Shown: positions 41,471 through 49,086 of the stretch, piece after piece
How positions within the stretch are numbered: position 1 is the stretch's first letter
How the letters are laid out: every line of letters starts with the position of its first letter
Assembly (NCBI RefSeq): GCF_900142985.1
Contig: NZ_LT670849.1
Location: 2,232,001 to 2,296,000 of the forward strand
Direction of reading: 5' to 3'
From: Bradyrhizobium erythrophlei
GTDB taxonomy: Bacteria > Pseudomonadota > Alphaproteobacteria > Rhizobiales > Xanthobacteraceae
Length of the DNA stretch: 64,000 bases
Notes under the pieces: model-generated
Database searches by the model: none
Seen by the model: only the letters and a program-made list of their open reading frames with translations
Told to the model about the DNA's origin: nothing
Program-made: the position numbers and the translations under genes

Positions 41471-41495
41471 GAAGCAAAACCGAGGAGATGTAGAC
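41471..41495. repeat. 25-bp direct repeat, right copy (flanks secreted-protein gene)
   Basis: Same sequence as 40902-40926 with one mismatch (G for A at base 23). It lies about 43 bases upstream of the enclosed gene's start. Confidence 0.9.
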
Positions 41496-41735
41496 TGCTC
41501 CTCCCTATCTGTAATAGTGCGAAAATTCCTGCGAAATTTTTCTAAAATCGATCAGCCGAGATAAGAACGACGGGTATAAGGTACACCCGCTTTCCAAACC
41601 GCCGTCTAGTGCAACATCGTCTTACGTGTAATACAGAGTCCGCCCAGAGAATTGCGCCGGACGAACACGGCAACAAATCCCAACTCTGCTAATCGCGGGT
41701 AACGCACACCGCTATTGCTCTCAAATTACAAGATG

Positions 41736-41780
41736 TGCGCCATCTAACGTAAGACCAAACCATTACGCCGTCTGTAAGAC
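41736..41780. repeat. 45-bp direct repeat, left copy (flanks HEPN/zinc-ribbon gene)
   Basis: Begins TGCGCCATCTAACGTAAGAC and ends GTCTGTAAGAC; about 42 of 45 bases match 42867-42912. It contains two internal GTAAGAC copies 24 bases apart. The surrounding gap 41429-41892 shows no gene and is AT-rich. Confidence 0.9.
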
Positions 41781-41892
41781 GTTCGAGGTTTGCAGGAACA
41801 TGCAACCAAATCTTAGGCGGGCCGCAAAAATACCCAAGAAGCCAATCAACCTTCCAACAAATGTCATAGCGGGGGCACGACGTCCAAAGCCG

Positions 41893-42843
41893 CTAATCGT
41901 CCTTAGATAAGAGATTGCTGCAGTAGCCACACAATGAGCTAGAGTCATGGGAAACATTGTTCGGGGTAAGAGAAGCGTAACACCTTGCGCATTCTTCGAG
42001 CGACATGAAGCAATTGGTGCACTGATTCTCTTCATTGAACATCACGTAAGTCTTCGTTGTACATTCCGGACATATGCCTAAGGGATCTTCGCCACCGTCT
42101 TTCACCGCCGCATAACGCTCGTATTCGAAATGCGCCTCTAGCGCGGCTTCCATCAGCGTGATTGCGTCGATCCTCTCCCCGCACTGGCGACACTGCGCAT
42201 CCGCAAAGCCGGATTCGTTTCTGGTCCTATCAATACGATACACCAGATGTGAACCGCACTGCGGACACGGACGGCTTGCCTCAGATAATGCTTGCGACCG
42301 CCAATCAACACCGTCGAATGTCTCGGTGCATTGCTTAAGCTCTCGCTCGTATAGAGCCTTCGCATTGAGCATTACGGCCCAACTGCTGCCTAGCCGTTCG
42401 TGGGGCTCCTCATTCATCTGTCGGAACAGATCGACGACCACGGGAAAAGCTTTCGCAATCGCCTCCCTCACAGATTCGCGGTTAGCCTGAGTGTAGAGGT
42501 GCTCCATATCGTTGCGAATACGACTCAGATCCTTTAGCGAGGCCTGGTCAATCTTGAGACCGAACGCCTTAAAGCGCTCACCGATTTCATTAAAATCAAT
42601 GGTTCTGGTTCCGGACACGAATTTGATATTACCGCTTCCATCAAGAAGCGGTTTGTAGTTCGCTCCCACAACATCCCTCGGATTTGCTTGCGGAGCGGCG
42701 CGGACCAACACTTCCTTCGCAAGAAGCAGGACACCGGCATAGAAATTTCTGGCCGCTGATAATGGGCGCCTCGCATCGTTAGATTCGTAATCTTCAATGC
42801 CAAGCTGTATCGACTGGATGGCGTTGTCGAACAGAGTGTTCAT
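41893..42843 (-). CDS. HEPN-like and multi-zinc-ribbon protein, candidate defence or toxin RNase
   Basis: 316 residues. The N-terminal helical region (1-170) contains ARNFYAGVLLLAKEVLV and LSRIRNDMEHLYTQ; Arg110-NDME-His115 is an RX4H motif, the catalytic signature of HEPN ribonucleases. The rest carries six CxxC pairs that would build three zinc ribbons: Cys193/196 with 218/221 (RPCPQCGSH, CRQCG), Cys258/261 with 275/278 (CPECTTKTY, CTNC) and Cys285/288 with 305/308 (CARC, CGYC). HEPN RNases with zinc ribbons act in abortive-infection and toxin systems. GGGGGG lies 3 bases before the ATG. The call as RNase is inference; the RX4H and zinc motifs are seen. Bracketed by direct repeats. Confidence 0.8.
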   Translation of the reverse strand: MNTLFDNAIQSIQLGIEDYESNDARRPLSAARNFYAGVLLLAKEVLVRAAPQANPRDVVGANYKPLLDGSGNIKFVSGTRTIDFNEIGERFKAFGLKIDQASLKDLSRIRNDMEHLYTQANRESVREAIAKAFPVVVDLFRQMNEEPHERLGSSWAVMLNAKALYERELKQCTETFDGVDWRSQALSEASRPCPQCGSHLVYRIDRTRNESGFADAQCRQCGERIDAITLMEAALEAHFEYERYAAVKDGGEDPLGICPECTTKTYVMFNEENQCTNCFMSLEECARCYASLTPNNVSHDSSSLCGYCSNLLSKDD

Positions 42844-42866
42844 GCACCCCCCGATTCAGGCGGCTA

Positions 42867-42912
42867 TGCGCCATCTAATGTAAGTCCAAACCATTACACC
42901 GCTCTGTAAGAC
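42867..42912. repeat. 46-bp direct repeat, right copy (flanks HEPN/zinc-ribbon gene)
   Basis: Begins TGCGCCATCTAATGTAAGTC and ends CTCTGTAAGAC; one extra C compared with 41736-41780. It lies 24 bases upstream of the HEPN-like gene's start. Confidence 0.9.
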
Positions 42913-42972
42913 ACCATGAGGCAAGCCCCTGTTGCAGGATAGTTTGCAGGTTAAGGCGGCGCTTTTCGATTC

Positions 42973-42993
42973 TGTTGCAGGCGACCTGCAACA
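42973..42993. promoter_or_regulatory. 21-bp perfect palindrome in the gap before the integrase
   Basis: TGTTGCAGG-cga-CCTGCAACA. Two half-copies (GTTGCAGG, TTTGCAGG) lie about 40 bases upstream at 42930-42948. The 354-base gap 42844-43197 holds no gene; this looks like an operator or excision-factor site of the island. Confidence 0.6.
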
Positions 42994-43197
42994 AATAAAT
43001 TTCAGACTTTAAGCAAATGCCTGAAAGTGCTCGCGAATAACCAACAAAGATTTTTTCTCTCACGCTTGCCTCAAAGTTCGAGCGCTGTGCAGATTGATGC
43101 TGCGCTTACGCAATCAACTTCTTAGCTTGCGAGTCGGAGATTTGATAATCTTTCCTCATCGTCTGCCAATGACCCGCTACCGCCGGATCGGGTGAAG

Positions 43198-43404
43198 ATG
43201 GCACGTCGACCTTGCACATTTAGACTGCGAGACGTGACCAGAGTCTTACGCGCAACTATCGCGGCCGGCATTGATGTGCATAGCATTGAGTTAGATAAAG
43301 ACGGCAAGATTACTGTTGTAACAAAGAGTGAGACCGTTCCGGCACCAGCTGATAGCCTCGATCGGGAGCTGGCAGATTTTGAGGCGCGTCATGGTCAGGG
43401 TTGA
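43198..43404 (+). CDS. small integrase-linked protein
   Basis: 68 residues beginning MARRPCTFRLRDVTRVLRAT and continuing AGIDVHSIELDKDGKITVVT. The Arg-rich N terminus and acidic C terminus suit a DNA-binding accessory factor. It overlaps the integrase start by 14 bases, so the two are translationally coupled. Short proteins of this style precede integrases in other Bradyrhizobium islands (memory, unchecked); an excisionase or integrase helper role is inferred. Confidence 0.7.
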   Translation: MARRPCTFRLRDVTRVLRATIAAGIDVHSIELDKDGKITVVTKSETVPAPADSLDRELADFEARHGQG

Positions 43405-44404
43405 GTTGAAAGGTATTACTAAGGTCAAAGCCAAGGGTCGCACCTATTGGTATGCATGGCGCGGCGGCCCGCGGCTGAACGGCGAGCCCGGCTCACCCGA
43501 ATTTATCGTCTCCTTCAACGAAGCGATTGAGCAGCAGCGCACTCCCGACAAGAGCCGTTTCCGATTCGTTGTTGCCGACTACAAGGGAAGTGCCGAATAT
43601 AAGAAGCTCGCGGAATCTACACGCGCGCAATGGGGCAAGTGGCTCGACCGTATTGCCGATTACTTCGGCGAATTGCGTACCGCGCAGTTTGATCGGCCAG
43701 AGAAAATACGGCCCGTAATTCGGCGTTGGCGAAATGGATGGGCCGATACTCCCCGCACCGCTGACTACGCCCTCCAGGTTCTGTCGCGCGTCGTTGCCCA
43801 CGGCGTGGAGCTCGGTAAAATCGCGGGAAATCCCTGTGAGGGCATCAAACACCTCTACAACAACGACCGCTCCGAAATCATCTGGACCGATTCGGATGTC
43901 GCGCGCATCAAAACAACCTGCTCGGCCGAAATTGCGCATGCCGTCGATCTCGCTGGCCACACCGGATTGCGGTTGAGCGATCTGATGAGGTTAGCGTGGT
44001 CACACGTCGGCGACGACGCAATCGTCCTCAGCACCGGTAAGAGTAGGCACCGTCGCGAGGCGCTCATCCCTCTGTACGGCGCCCTCCGCAAGGTCCTCCT
44101 ACGAATTCCGAAGCGCGCAACCACAATCCTAACCAGCAGCAGGCGGCGACCGTGGACGGCCGATGGCTTTGGCAGTTCGTTCAATAAGGCCAAGATCGAC
44201 GCTGGCATGTCGGGGCAGGATCTACACTTTAACGACCTCCGAGGCACAGCGGCGACGAAGTTCTACATTGCCGGATTCAGCATGCGCGAGATCGCCGAAA
44301 CGCTCGCGTGGGAGGAGGAGTCGGTCGAGAAGATCATTCGCCGCTACGTGGGTCGGGCGGCCGCCACCAGGGCGAAGATCAAGAAGCTGGAGGGCAAAGA
44401 ATGA
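43391..44404 (+). CDS. tyrosine recombinase/integrase of the island
   Basis: 337 residues. Active-site Arg I is in TGLRLSDLMRLAW, Lys in STGKSRHRREALIPLY, then LHFNDLRGTAATKFYIAG with Arg II, LAWEEESVEKIIRRYVG with the nucleophile Tyr. The usual HxxR is read here as NDLR, with His two residues before, a substitution or shifted ligand worth checking. It ends 53 bases from the tRNA-Gly repeat, so it most likely integrates at that site. ATG 43391 is chosen because the N-terminal arm-binding part (KGITKVKAKGRTYWYAWRGG) starts there; a longer frame from 43328 overlaps the small upstream gene. Confidence 0.93.
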   Translation: MVRVELKGITKVKAKGRTYWYAWRGGPRLNGEPGSPEFIVSFNEAIEQQRTPDKSRFRFVVADYKGSAEYKKLAESTRAQWGKWLDRIADYFGELRTAQFDRPEKIRPVIRRWRNGWADTPRTADYALQVLSRVVAHGVELGKIAGNPCEGIKHLYNNDRSEIIWTDSDVARIKTTCSAEIAHAVDLAGHTGLRLSDLMRLAWSHVGDDAIVLSTGKSRHRREALIPLYGALRKVLLRIPKRATTILTSSRRRPWTADGFGSSFNKAKIDAGMSGQDLHFNDLRGTAATKFYIAGFSMREIAETLAWEEESVEKIIRRYVGRAAATRAKIKKLEGKE

Positions 44405-44457
44405 ACAAATCCGACAAAACCGCTAACAAAACTTTCTCTCCGGTCTCAGCTAAGCCT

Positions 44458-44505
44458 TGGAGCGGGCGAAGGGAATCGAACCCTCGTATGCAGCTTGGGA
44501 AGCTG
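44458..44505. repeat. right attachment site within tRNA-Gly
   Basis: 48 bases identical to 35866-35913; integration kept the tRNA complete because the attachment site covers its 3' half. Confidence 0.92.
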
Positions 44506-44531
44506 CCGTTCTACCATTGAACTACGCCCGC
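44458..44531 (-). tRNA. tRNA-Gly (anticodon CCC)
   Basis: 74 nucleotides including an encoded CCA. The acceptor strands GCGGGCG and CGCCCGC pair, the anticodon stem is GCAGC/GCTGC with loop TTCCCAA (anticodon CCC, preceded by T33), and the T arm contains AGGGTTCGATTCCCT. The D arm GTTCAATGGTAGAAC is standard. The gene is intact and is the insertion site of the island on its 3' side. Confidence 0.97.
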
Positions 44532-44584
44532 GGTGCCGGGCCACCATAGCGAATGACGCGGCAGGATCAAGGCGCACCGTCGCA

Positions 44585-46138
44585 CTACTCCGGCAGGCCG
44601 GCGGCGCGCAGCGCTTCGCCGAGAGATTGCGCAAGCGCAGGCTTGCAGTCGACGGCCTCGAACTGCCGGCTGTAGCGAAACGCCGGGTGCAATTCGAGCA
44701 CCCGCGCAGCGGCGACCTTCGCCTCCTCCAATCGTCCGAGTTTGACGAGCGCGGCGGCCAGCTTCACATAAGTGATGCTGTGCGCCGGATTGGCCTGAAC
44801 CGATCGGTAAGCGGCCTGGCAGGCCTGGTCGTAACGGCCGCGCATAAAATAGCCCGTCGTCTGCGCGTCAAATGCAGCGAAAGCCCAGGAGTCGAGCGGG
44901 CTGAGCCGCATGCCCCGCTCGCTCCACTCGATTGCCCGTTCCGCTTCTCCGCCCCAGGCGAGGATGACGCTGCCGAGAATGTAGGTCAGCGCCGATGACG
45001 GGCTGACGGCGAGCGCGGCGTCCAGCGCGGTGAACGCAGCAGCGCGGTCATGCCCGTCCATTCCAATGGAAAAACCCGCAAGCGTCAGCGCAGCCGCGTC
45101 GTCCGGGCCATGAAGGAGAGCAGAGCGGGCATGATGAATCGAAGCCGCGCGGCTGGCTTCCTGCAATCCGGCGCGGAGAAAAAGGCAATGGTGGCACATC
45201 GCGGCGTTGCCGTGCGCCAGCGCATAGGCGGGATCGAGTTCGACGGCGCGTTCGAGCAGCACAAGCGCGCGCTTCACCCGCTCGGGCATGCCGGAATCGA
45301 CATCGAGCTGGGCCCGCAGCACAAGGTCGTAGGCATCGAGGCTGCCGGGGCGCTTGCGCTTCACCCGCTCGATTTCGGCGCGTCGTATGCTTGGCGCGAC
45401 TGCACCCACCGCCGACAGCGCAATCTCGTCCTGTAGCGCGAAAATATCATCGGAGCTGCGATCGTAGCGCTCGGCCCATACGTGCGCCCCGGTCGATGCA
45501 TCGATCATCTGGCCAGTTACACGCAGGCTATCGCCGGCTTTGCGGACGCTGCCTTCGAGCACATAGCGCAGGCCGAGCTCGCGGCCGACCTGCCTCACAT
45601 CGACGGCGCGGCCTTTATACGCGAAGGTCGAATTTCGTGCGATGACGAATAGCCCCTTGATGCGGGCGAGGCCCGTGATGATGTCGTCGACCATCCCGTC
45701 GGCAAAGTAGTCCTGCGCCGGATCGCCGCTGAGGTTTGCGAACGGCAGAACCGCAACGGACGGCTTCTCCGGCAAAGCGAGCCCGGCGGAAGCCGCAACG
45801 ACAACCGACGCACCGCCGTCATCGAACGTGACGGCCGGCCCGACATAACGATAGCCGCGCCGCGGCAGTGTTTCGATCCAGCCTGCGCCGCCTGCGATGT
45901 CCTCCAGGACCCGCCGGATGGCAGCCATCTGAACCGTCAGGTTGCTGTCCTCGATCGCCTGTGCGGGCCACGCCGCCTCGAACAGGTCCTCTTTTGCGAT
46001 CGGCGTACCCGCGCGCTGCACGAGCAGCGCAAGCAGGGCAACGGCACGCTGGCCGAGCGGCGTCGGCTCGGCGCCGTGAAACAGGATTCCGGCCTCGGCG
46101 TCGAGGCGGAAAGGACCGAATGTCAACGGCGCCGCCAT
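44585..46138 (-). CDS. CadC-type winged-helix regulator with TolB-like and TPR domains
   Basis: 517 residues in three parts. Residues about 1-100 are an OmpR/CadC winged helix (LGQRAVALLALLVQRAGTPI, NLTVQMAAIRRVLED, TLPRRGYRYVGP). Residues about 125-255 are the TolB/adenylyl-cyclase-associated domain (VAVLPFANLSGDPAQDYFAD, ITGLARIKGLFVIARNSTFA, LRYVLEGSVRKAGDSLRVTG). The C-terminal half contains TPR-like repeats (LERAVELDPAYALAHGN, ERGMRLSPLDSWAFAAF). It has no membrane helix, so unlike CadC it is soluble. Such regulators are abundant in Bradyrhizobium and of unknown signal. A cupin gene starts divergently 128 bases away. Confidence 0.9.
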   Translation of the reverse strand: MAAPLTFGPFRLDAEAGILFHGAEPTPLGQRAVALLALLVQRAGTPIAKEDLFEAAWPAQAIEDSNLTVQMAAIRRVLEDIAGGAGWIETLPRRGYRYVGPAVTFDDGGASVVVAASAGLALPEKPSVAVLPFANLSGDPAQDYFADGMVDDIITGLARIKGLFVIARNSTFAYKGRAVDVRQVGRELGLRYVLEGSVRKAGDSLRVTGQMIDASTGAHVWAERYDRSSDDIFALQDEIALSAVGAVAPSIRRAEIERVKRKRPGSLDAYDLVLRAQLDVDSGMPERVKRALVLLERAVELDPAYALAHGNAAMCHHCLFLRAGLQEASRAASIHHARSALLHGPDDAAALTLAGFSIGMDGHDRAAAFTALDAALAVSPSSALTYILGSVILAWGGEAERAIEWSERGMRLSPLDSWAFAAFDAQTTGYFMRGRYDQACQAAYRSVQANPAHSITYVKLAAALVKLGRLEEAKVAAARVLELHPAFRYSRQFEAVDCKPALAQSLGEALRAAGLPE

Positions 46139-46265
46139 TCACGGATAGGATATCGTTTGGTCTTTTTTCGCAACAATTTCGGAACGGCTTCATGACTTGC
46201 CGGCGCGAGCAGCGGCATCTTGCCTCAGTTTTTGCGGCAATCAGCATCGAGCCATGGAGGATCAC

Positions 46266-46727
46266 ATGAACACCGCTCCGGTCATTCGCATGCCCGACCA
46301 AAACAAGGGTGTCAGCCTACGCGGCCATCCAATGGTATTCCTCGTCACCGGCGAGGATACCAGGCACACCAGCATGTTCGACTGGACGATCCCTGCGGGG
46401 TTCGCCACCGGTCTCCACGTTCACCGCGTGCAGGAGGAAACCTTCTACATGCTGGAGGGAGAATGCGAGTGGCATGTCGGCGAGAAGCTGATCCGCGCGA
46501 CGCCGGGGACCTACCTCTTCATCCCGCCGGGCGTGGCGCACAACATCACCAATGTCAGCGAACGACCGGCGCGGGTCCTGATGACGGTCTCGCCGCCCGG
46601 GCACGAACACTATTTCGAAGAGCTTGCGAAACTTGCCGCGAACGGCTCCCCCGACCCCGACGCGCTTTCCGGTCTGCGGGACCGTTACGACACTGATCAG
46701 CTTTCGACGCTGACAACAAAAGCTTGA
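46266..46727 (+). CDS. cupin-domain protein
   Basis: 153 residues, single conserved cupin: LHVHRVQEETFYMLEGECEW (His, His, Glu metal ligands), TPGTYLFIPPGVAHNITNVS with the last His. Relatives include quercetin-dioxygenase-like cupins. ATG 46266 is preferred because GGAGG lies 6 bases before it; an ATG at 46254 is inside that site. The C-terminal extension (EELAKLAANGSPDPDALSGL) is typical of Bradyrhizobium members. Expression is probably controlled by the divergent winged-helix regulator. Confidence 0.88.
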   Translation: MNTAPVIRMPDQNKGVSLRGHPMVFLVTGEDTRHTSMFDWTIPAGFATGLHVHRVQEETFYMLEGECEWHVGEKLIRATPGTYLFIPPGVAHNITNVSERPARVLMTVSPPGHEHYFEELAKLAANGSPDPDALSGLRDRYDTDQLSTLTTKA

Positions 46728-47070
46728 ATTTGGTGGGCCCGAGCCGCTCCCGCCCCACAAACAGCAAGGCCGCCAAGCACTACGCTCAACGGCCTTACCA
46801 GGTTGTCCCGGACGGGGGAGTCCGGTGCGGGACCTTTAGCAAAGCGCTGGTAACGCCAGAACTGAATAATAGTTGATGGGCGCGTGTACGCCGGTCACGC
46901 GCGAGCGACATCGATGCGCCCGTCACACGCGGCGGCTCCGTCGCCTCGAAGCGCGCATTTTTCCCTCTCTCCACTGCGCGATCGTGCCGCGGCCAGCCTT
47001 CTTAACCGAACCTTCACTTTTCAGATGCGGCCGATTGTGACGGTGCTATGATGCTGTGGGGGAAATGAGC
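46728..47070. other. intergenic stretch with nested hairpin
   Basis: 343 bases without a gene. AAGGCCG..CGGCCTT at about 46768-46797 and the nested hairpin GTCCC(GGAC..GTCC)GGGAC at 46805-46833 follow the cupin gene by 40-110 bases and may end its transcript or form a small RNA. No T-run follows. Confidence 0.4.
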
Positions 47071-47649
47071 ATGCTGGGGCGGGCATACACCATTTTCGAC
47101 ACGGCCATTGGCCGATGTGCGGTCGTGTGGGGCGAAGCGGGCATTGTCGGTGTCCAGCTTCCTGAAGCGCGCGAAATCGATACCAGACGGCGGCTGTTTC
47201 AGCTTTATCCCGAAGCGCGGGAAAGCAAACCTCCGCCGAATTCGGAAGTCGCCATCGAGGGCATGGTCTCCCTGCTGCACGGGGATGCGGCCGATTTCTC
47301 CGACGTCACGCTAGACATGCGCGGCATTCATGGCTTCGACCAGCGCGTCTACCAGATCACACAACGGATCCTGCGCGGCGAAACCCTGACCTATGCCGAT
47401 GTCGCCGCGCGGCTCGGTTCGCCCAGCGCCGTGCGCTCGGTGGCGCTGGCGCTCGCCCGTAATCCTTTTGTCGTCATCGTTCCCTGTCACCGCGTGCTGG
47501 AAGCGGGCGGCTATGCCGACCGGATGTCGCCCCATGGCGGACTGATCTCCAAACGGCGGCTGCTCTCGATCGAGGGGGCGGTCAGTTCCAACAGCAAGAC
47601 GCTGCTCGACGTCCTGCTCCCCGTTGCCCCGCCCAGGCTGCCTAACTAA
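47071..47649 (+). CDS. ogt: methylated-DNA--protein-cysteine methyltransferase
   Basis: Suicide repair enzyme that removes alkyl groups from O6-alkylguanine onto its own Cys. 192 residues with an N-terminal ribonuclease-H-like half and the C-terminal DNA-binding half: LTYADVAARLGSPSAVRSVA, then NPFVVIVPCHRVLEAGGYAD with the acceptor Cys in PCHRV, and the closing LISKRRLLSIEG. GGGGGA six bases before ATG 47071 chooses this start over ATG 47065 and GTG 47056. The AraC gene starts 9 bases after the stop, so both are one transcript. Confidence 0.93.
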   Translation: MLGRAYTIFDTAIGRCAVVWGEAGIVGVQLPEAREIDTRRRLFQLYPEARESKPPPNSEVAIEGMVSLLHGDAADFSDVTLDMRGIHGFDQRVYQITQRILRGETLTYADVAARLGSPSAVRSVALALARNPFVVIVPCHRVLEAGGYADRMSPHGGLISKRRLLSIEGAVSSNSKTLLDVLLPVAPPRLPN

Positions 47650-47658
47650 ATAGGCTAA

Positions 47659-48498
47659 ATGATCAGGACGCCGCTGCTGAAGCACCGCTCGATCGCGGTG
47701 TCGGACTTCCGCTGCACCGCCGGACCGGGCGAGAAGCCCTTCGCGGAGCAGTTTGTCTGCCATTCGGTTTCCTATGTGCGCAAGGGCAGCTTCGGCTGCC
47801 GGTCCCGCGGGCGGACGTTTGAACTGGTGACCGGATCAGTGCTGGTCGGCTTTCCCGGCGACGAATATGTCTGCACCCACGAGCACATCTGCGGCGACGA
47901 ATGCCTGTCGTTTTTTCTGGAGCCGGAGCTGGTCGAAACGATCGGCGACCGGCGCGACACCTGGCGGGTCGGCGCCGCGCCGCCTTTGCCCGAACTGATG
48001 GTGCTCGGCGAACTGGCGCAGGCCGCAGCCAGTGGCCGCAGCGATATCGGCCTGGATGAAATCGGATATCTCTTCGCCAGCCGCTTTGTCGATGCGATCT
48101 CGGACCGCGCGCATAAGCCGGCCGAGGTCAAGGCCCGCGACCGCCGCCGCGCGGTGGAAGCCGCGAGCTGGATCGAGGAGAATTCGCACCGGTCAATCGA
48201 CCTCGATGCCGCCGCCGACCGGGCCGGCATCAGCCCGTTCCACTTCCTGCGCCTGTTTTCGAAAGTGCTCGGCGTCACCCCGCACCAATATCTGGTGCGC
48301 TCGCGGCTGCGCCAGGCGGCACGTCTACTGACCGAGCAAGACATCGCTATCACCAACATCGCCTACGATGTCGGCTTCGGCGATCTCTCCAATTTCGTGC
48401 GCACCTTCCACCGCGCCGCGGGCCTCTCCCCGACCGCCTTTCGCGACGCTTCCAGAGGAAAGCGCAAGATTTTCCAAGCGGGTGGGGCGCTGCACTGA
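47659..48498 (+). CDS. AraC-family transcriptional regulator
   Basis: 279 residues with an N-terminal beta-barrel ([20 protein letters not shown]) and a C-terminal double helix-turn-helix: [40 protein letters not shown] and [20 protein letters not shown], the standard AraC signature. It is 9 bases downstream of ogt. In Ada proteins these two functions are fused; the neighbouring pair here may be a split arrangement, though the N-terminal Cys-rich Ada methyl-phosphotriester domain is not seen. It might respond to alkylation stress; that is inference. Confidence 0.88.
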   Translation: MIRTPLLKHRSIAVSDFRCTAGPGEKPFAEQFVCHSVSYVRKGSFGCRSRGRTFELVTGSVLVGFPGDEYVCTHEHICGDECLSFFLEPELVETIGDRRDTWRVGAAPPLPELMVLGELAQAAASGRSDIGLDEIGYLFASRFVDAISDRAHKPAEVKARDRRRAVEAASWIEENSHRSIDLDAAADRAGISPFHFLRLFSKVLGVTPHQYLVRSRLRQAARLLTEQDIAITNIAYDVGFGDLSNFVRTFHRAAGLSPTAFRDASRGKRKIFQAGGALH

Positions 48499-48531
48499 CT
48501 AGCATCGTCTTCATCATCAATGGAGACGGCC

Positions 48532-48891
48532 ATGTACGACCACGTCGGAATCAGAGTGAACAACCTTGACGCCAGCATCCGCTTCTACACGGCGGCGCTG
48601 GCCCCGCTCGGCTATATCCTCTGTTCGAAGGATGCGAGCGGCGCGGGCTTCGGGCCCAAGGGTGAGCCGGCTTTGTGGCTTCACCTCCACAAGGGCGATG
48701 CCGCGACCGGCGCCCACATCGCGTTCCGCGCGCCCAACCACGATGCGATCGGAAAATTCCATAGCGAAGGCGTCAAGGCCGGCGGCCGCGACAATGGCGC
48801 GCCGGGTCCGCGAAAGGATTACAGCCCGACTTATTTCGCAGCCTTCCTGATCGATCCCGACGGCAACAACGTCGAAGCGGTCTGCACATAG
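48532..48891 (+). CDS. VOC-family (glyoxalase/bleomycin-resistance fold) protein
   Basis: 119 residues: YDHVGIRVNNLDASIRFYTA, the metal-site pattern with His3, then LGYILCSKDASGAGFGPKGE, LWLHLHKGDAATGAHIAF and DPDGNNVEAVCT near the end, the usual Glu ligand. The fold is the paired betaalphabetabetabeta module; the substrate is unknown. GGAGA six bases before ATG 48532 decides the start. Confidence 0.9.
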   Translation: MYDHVGIRVNNLDASIRFYTAALAPLGYILCSKDASGAGFGPKGEPALWLHLHKGDAATGAHIAFRAPNHDAIGKFHSEGVKAGGRDNGAPGPRKDYSPTYFAAFLIDPDGNNVEAVCT

Positions 48892-48903
48892 GGAACCGCC
48901 CCC

Positions 48904-49048
48904 TCTCATCCTGAGGAGCTTGCGCCAGCAAGCGTCTCGAGGATGAGGCGATAGCGCAGGCCTCATGGTTCTCCCGGCGATGCAAAGCATCGTCCGGCGA
49001 TGCGCACCGGACGGCGCAAACGCCGCCGGGGGCTCCTCACCATGAGGA
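48904..49048. repeat. palindromic repeat (CTCATCCTGAGGAGC type)
   Basis: Left part TCATCCTGAGGAGCTTGCGC is mirrored by the right part ending CTCCTCACCATGAGGA, with an inner GAGGATGAGG and CCTCATGGTT. Imperfect arms over about 145 bases; similar sequences are common in Bradyrhizobium (from memory). Confidence 0.7.
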
Positions 49049-49086
49049 GAGAACTCTCGCAACGCGTTACCAAGAAAGTGAGCAAT

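Larger units (their letters stand above)
35866..44505. mobile_element. 8.6-kb genomic island integrated in tRNA-Gly(CCC)
   Basis: A 48-bp perfect direct repeat (35866-35913 and 44458-44505) equals the 3' half of tRNA-Gly from the anticodon stem to the encoded CCA. The intact tRNA gene is at the right end, and a tyrosine integrase ends 53 bases from it, the standard layout. Inside, GC content is visibly lower than outside, especially 36.0-36.7 and 41.5-43.1 kb. No conjugation, capsid or portal gene is seen, so it is a small mobilisable or satellite-like island or a decayed prophage. Confidence 0.9.

Noticed and set aside
40902..42912. CRISPR-like array from the direct repeats
   Set aside because: Only pairs of repeats far apart with genes between, no regular spacers and no cas genes.
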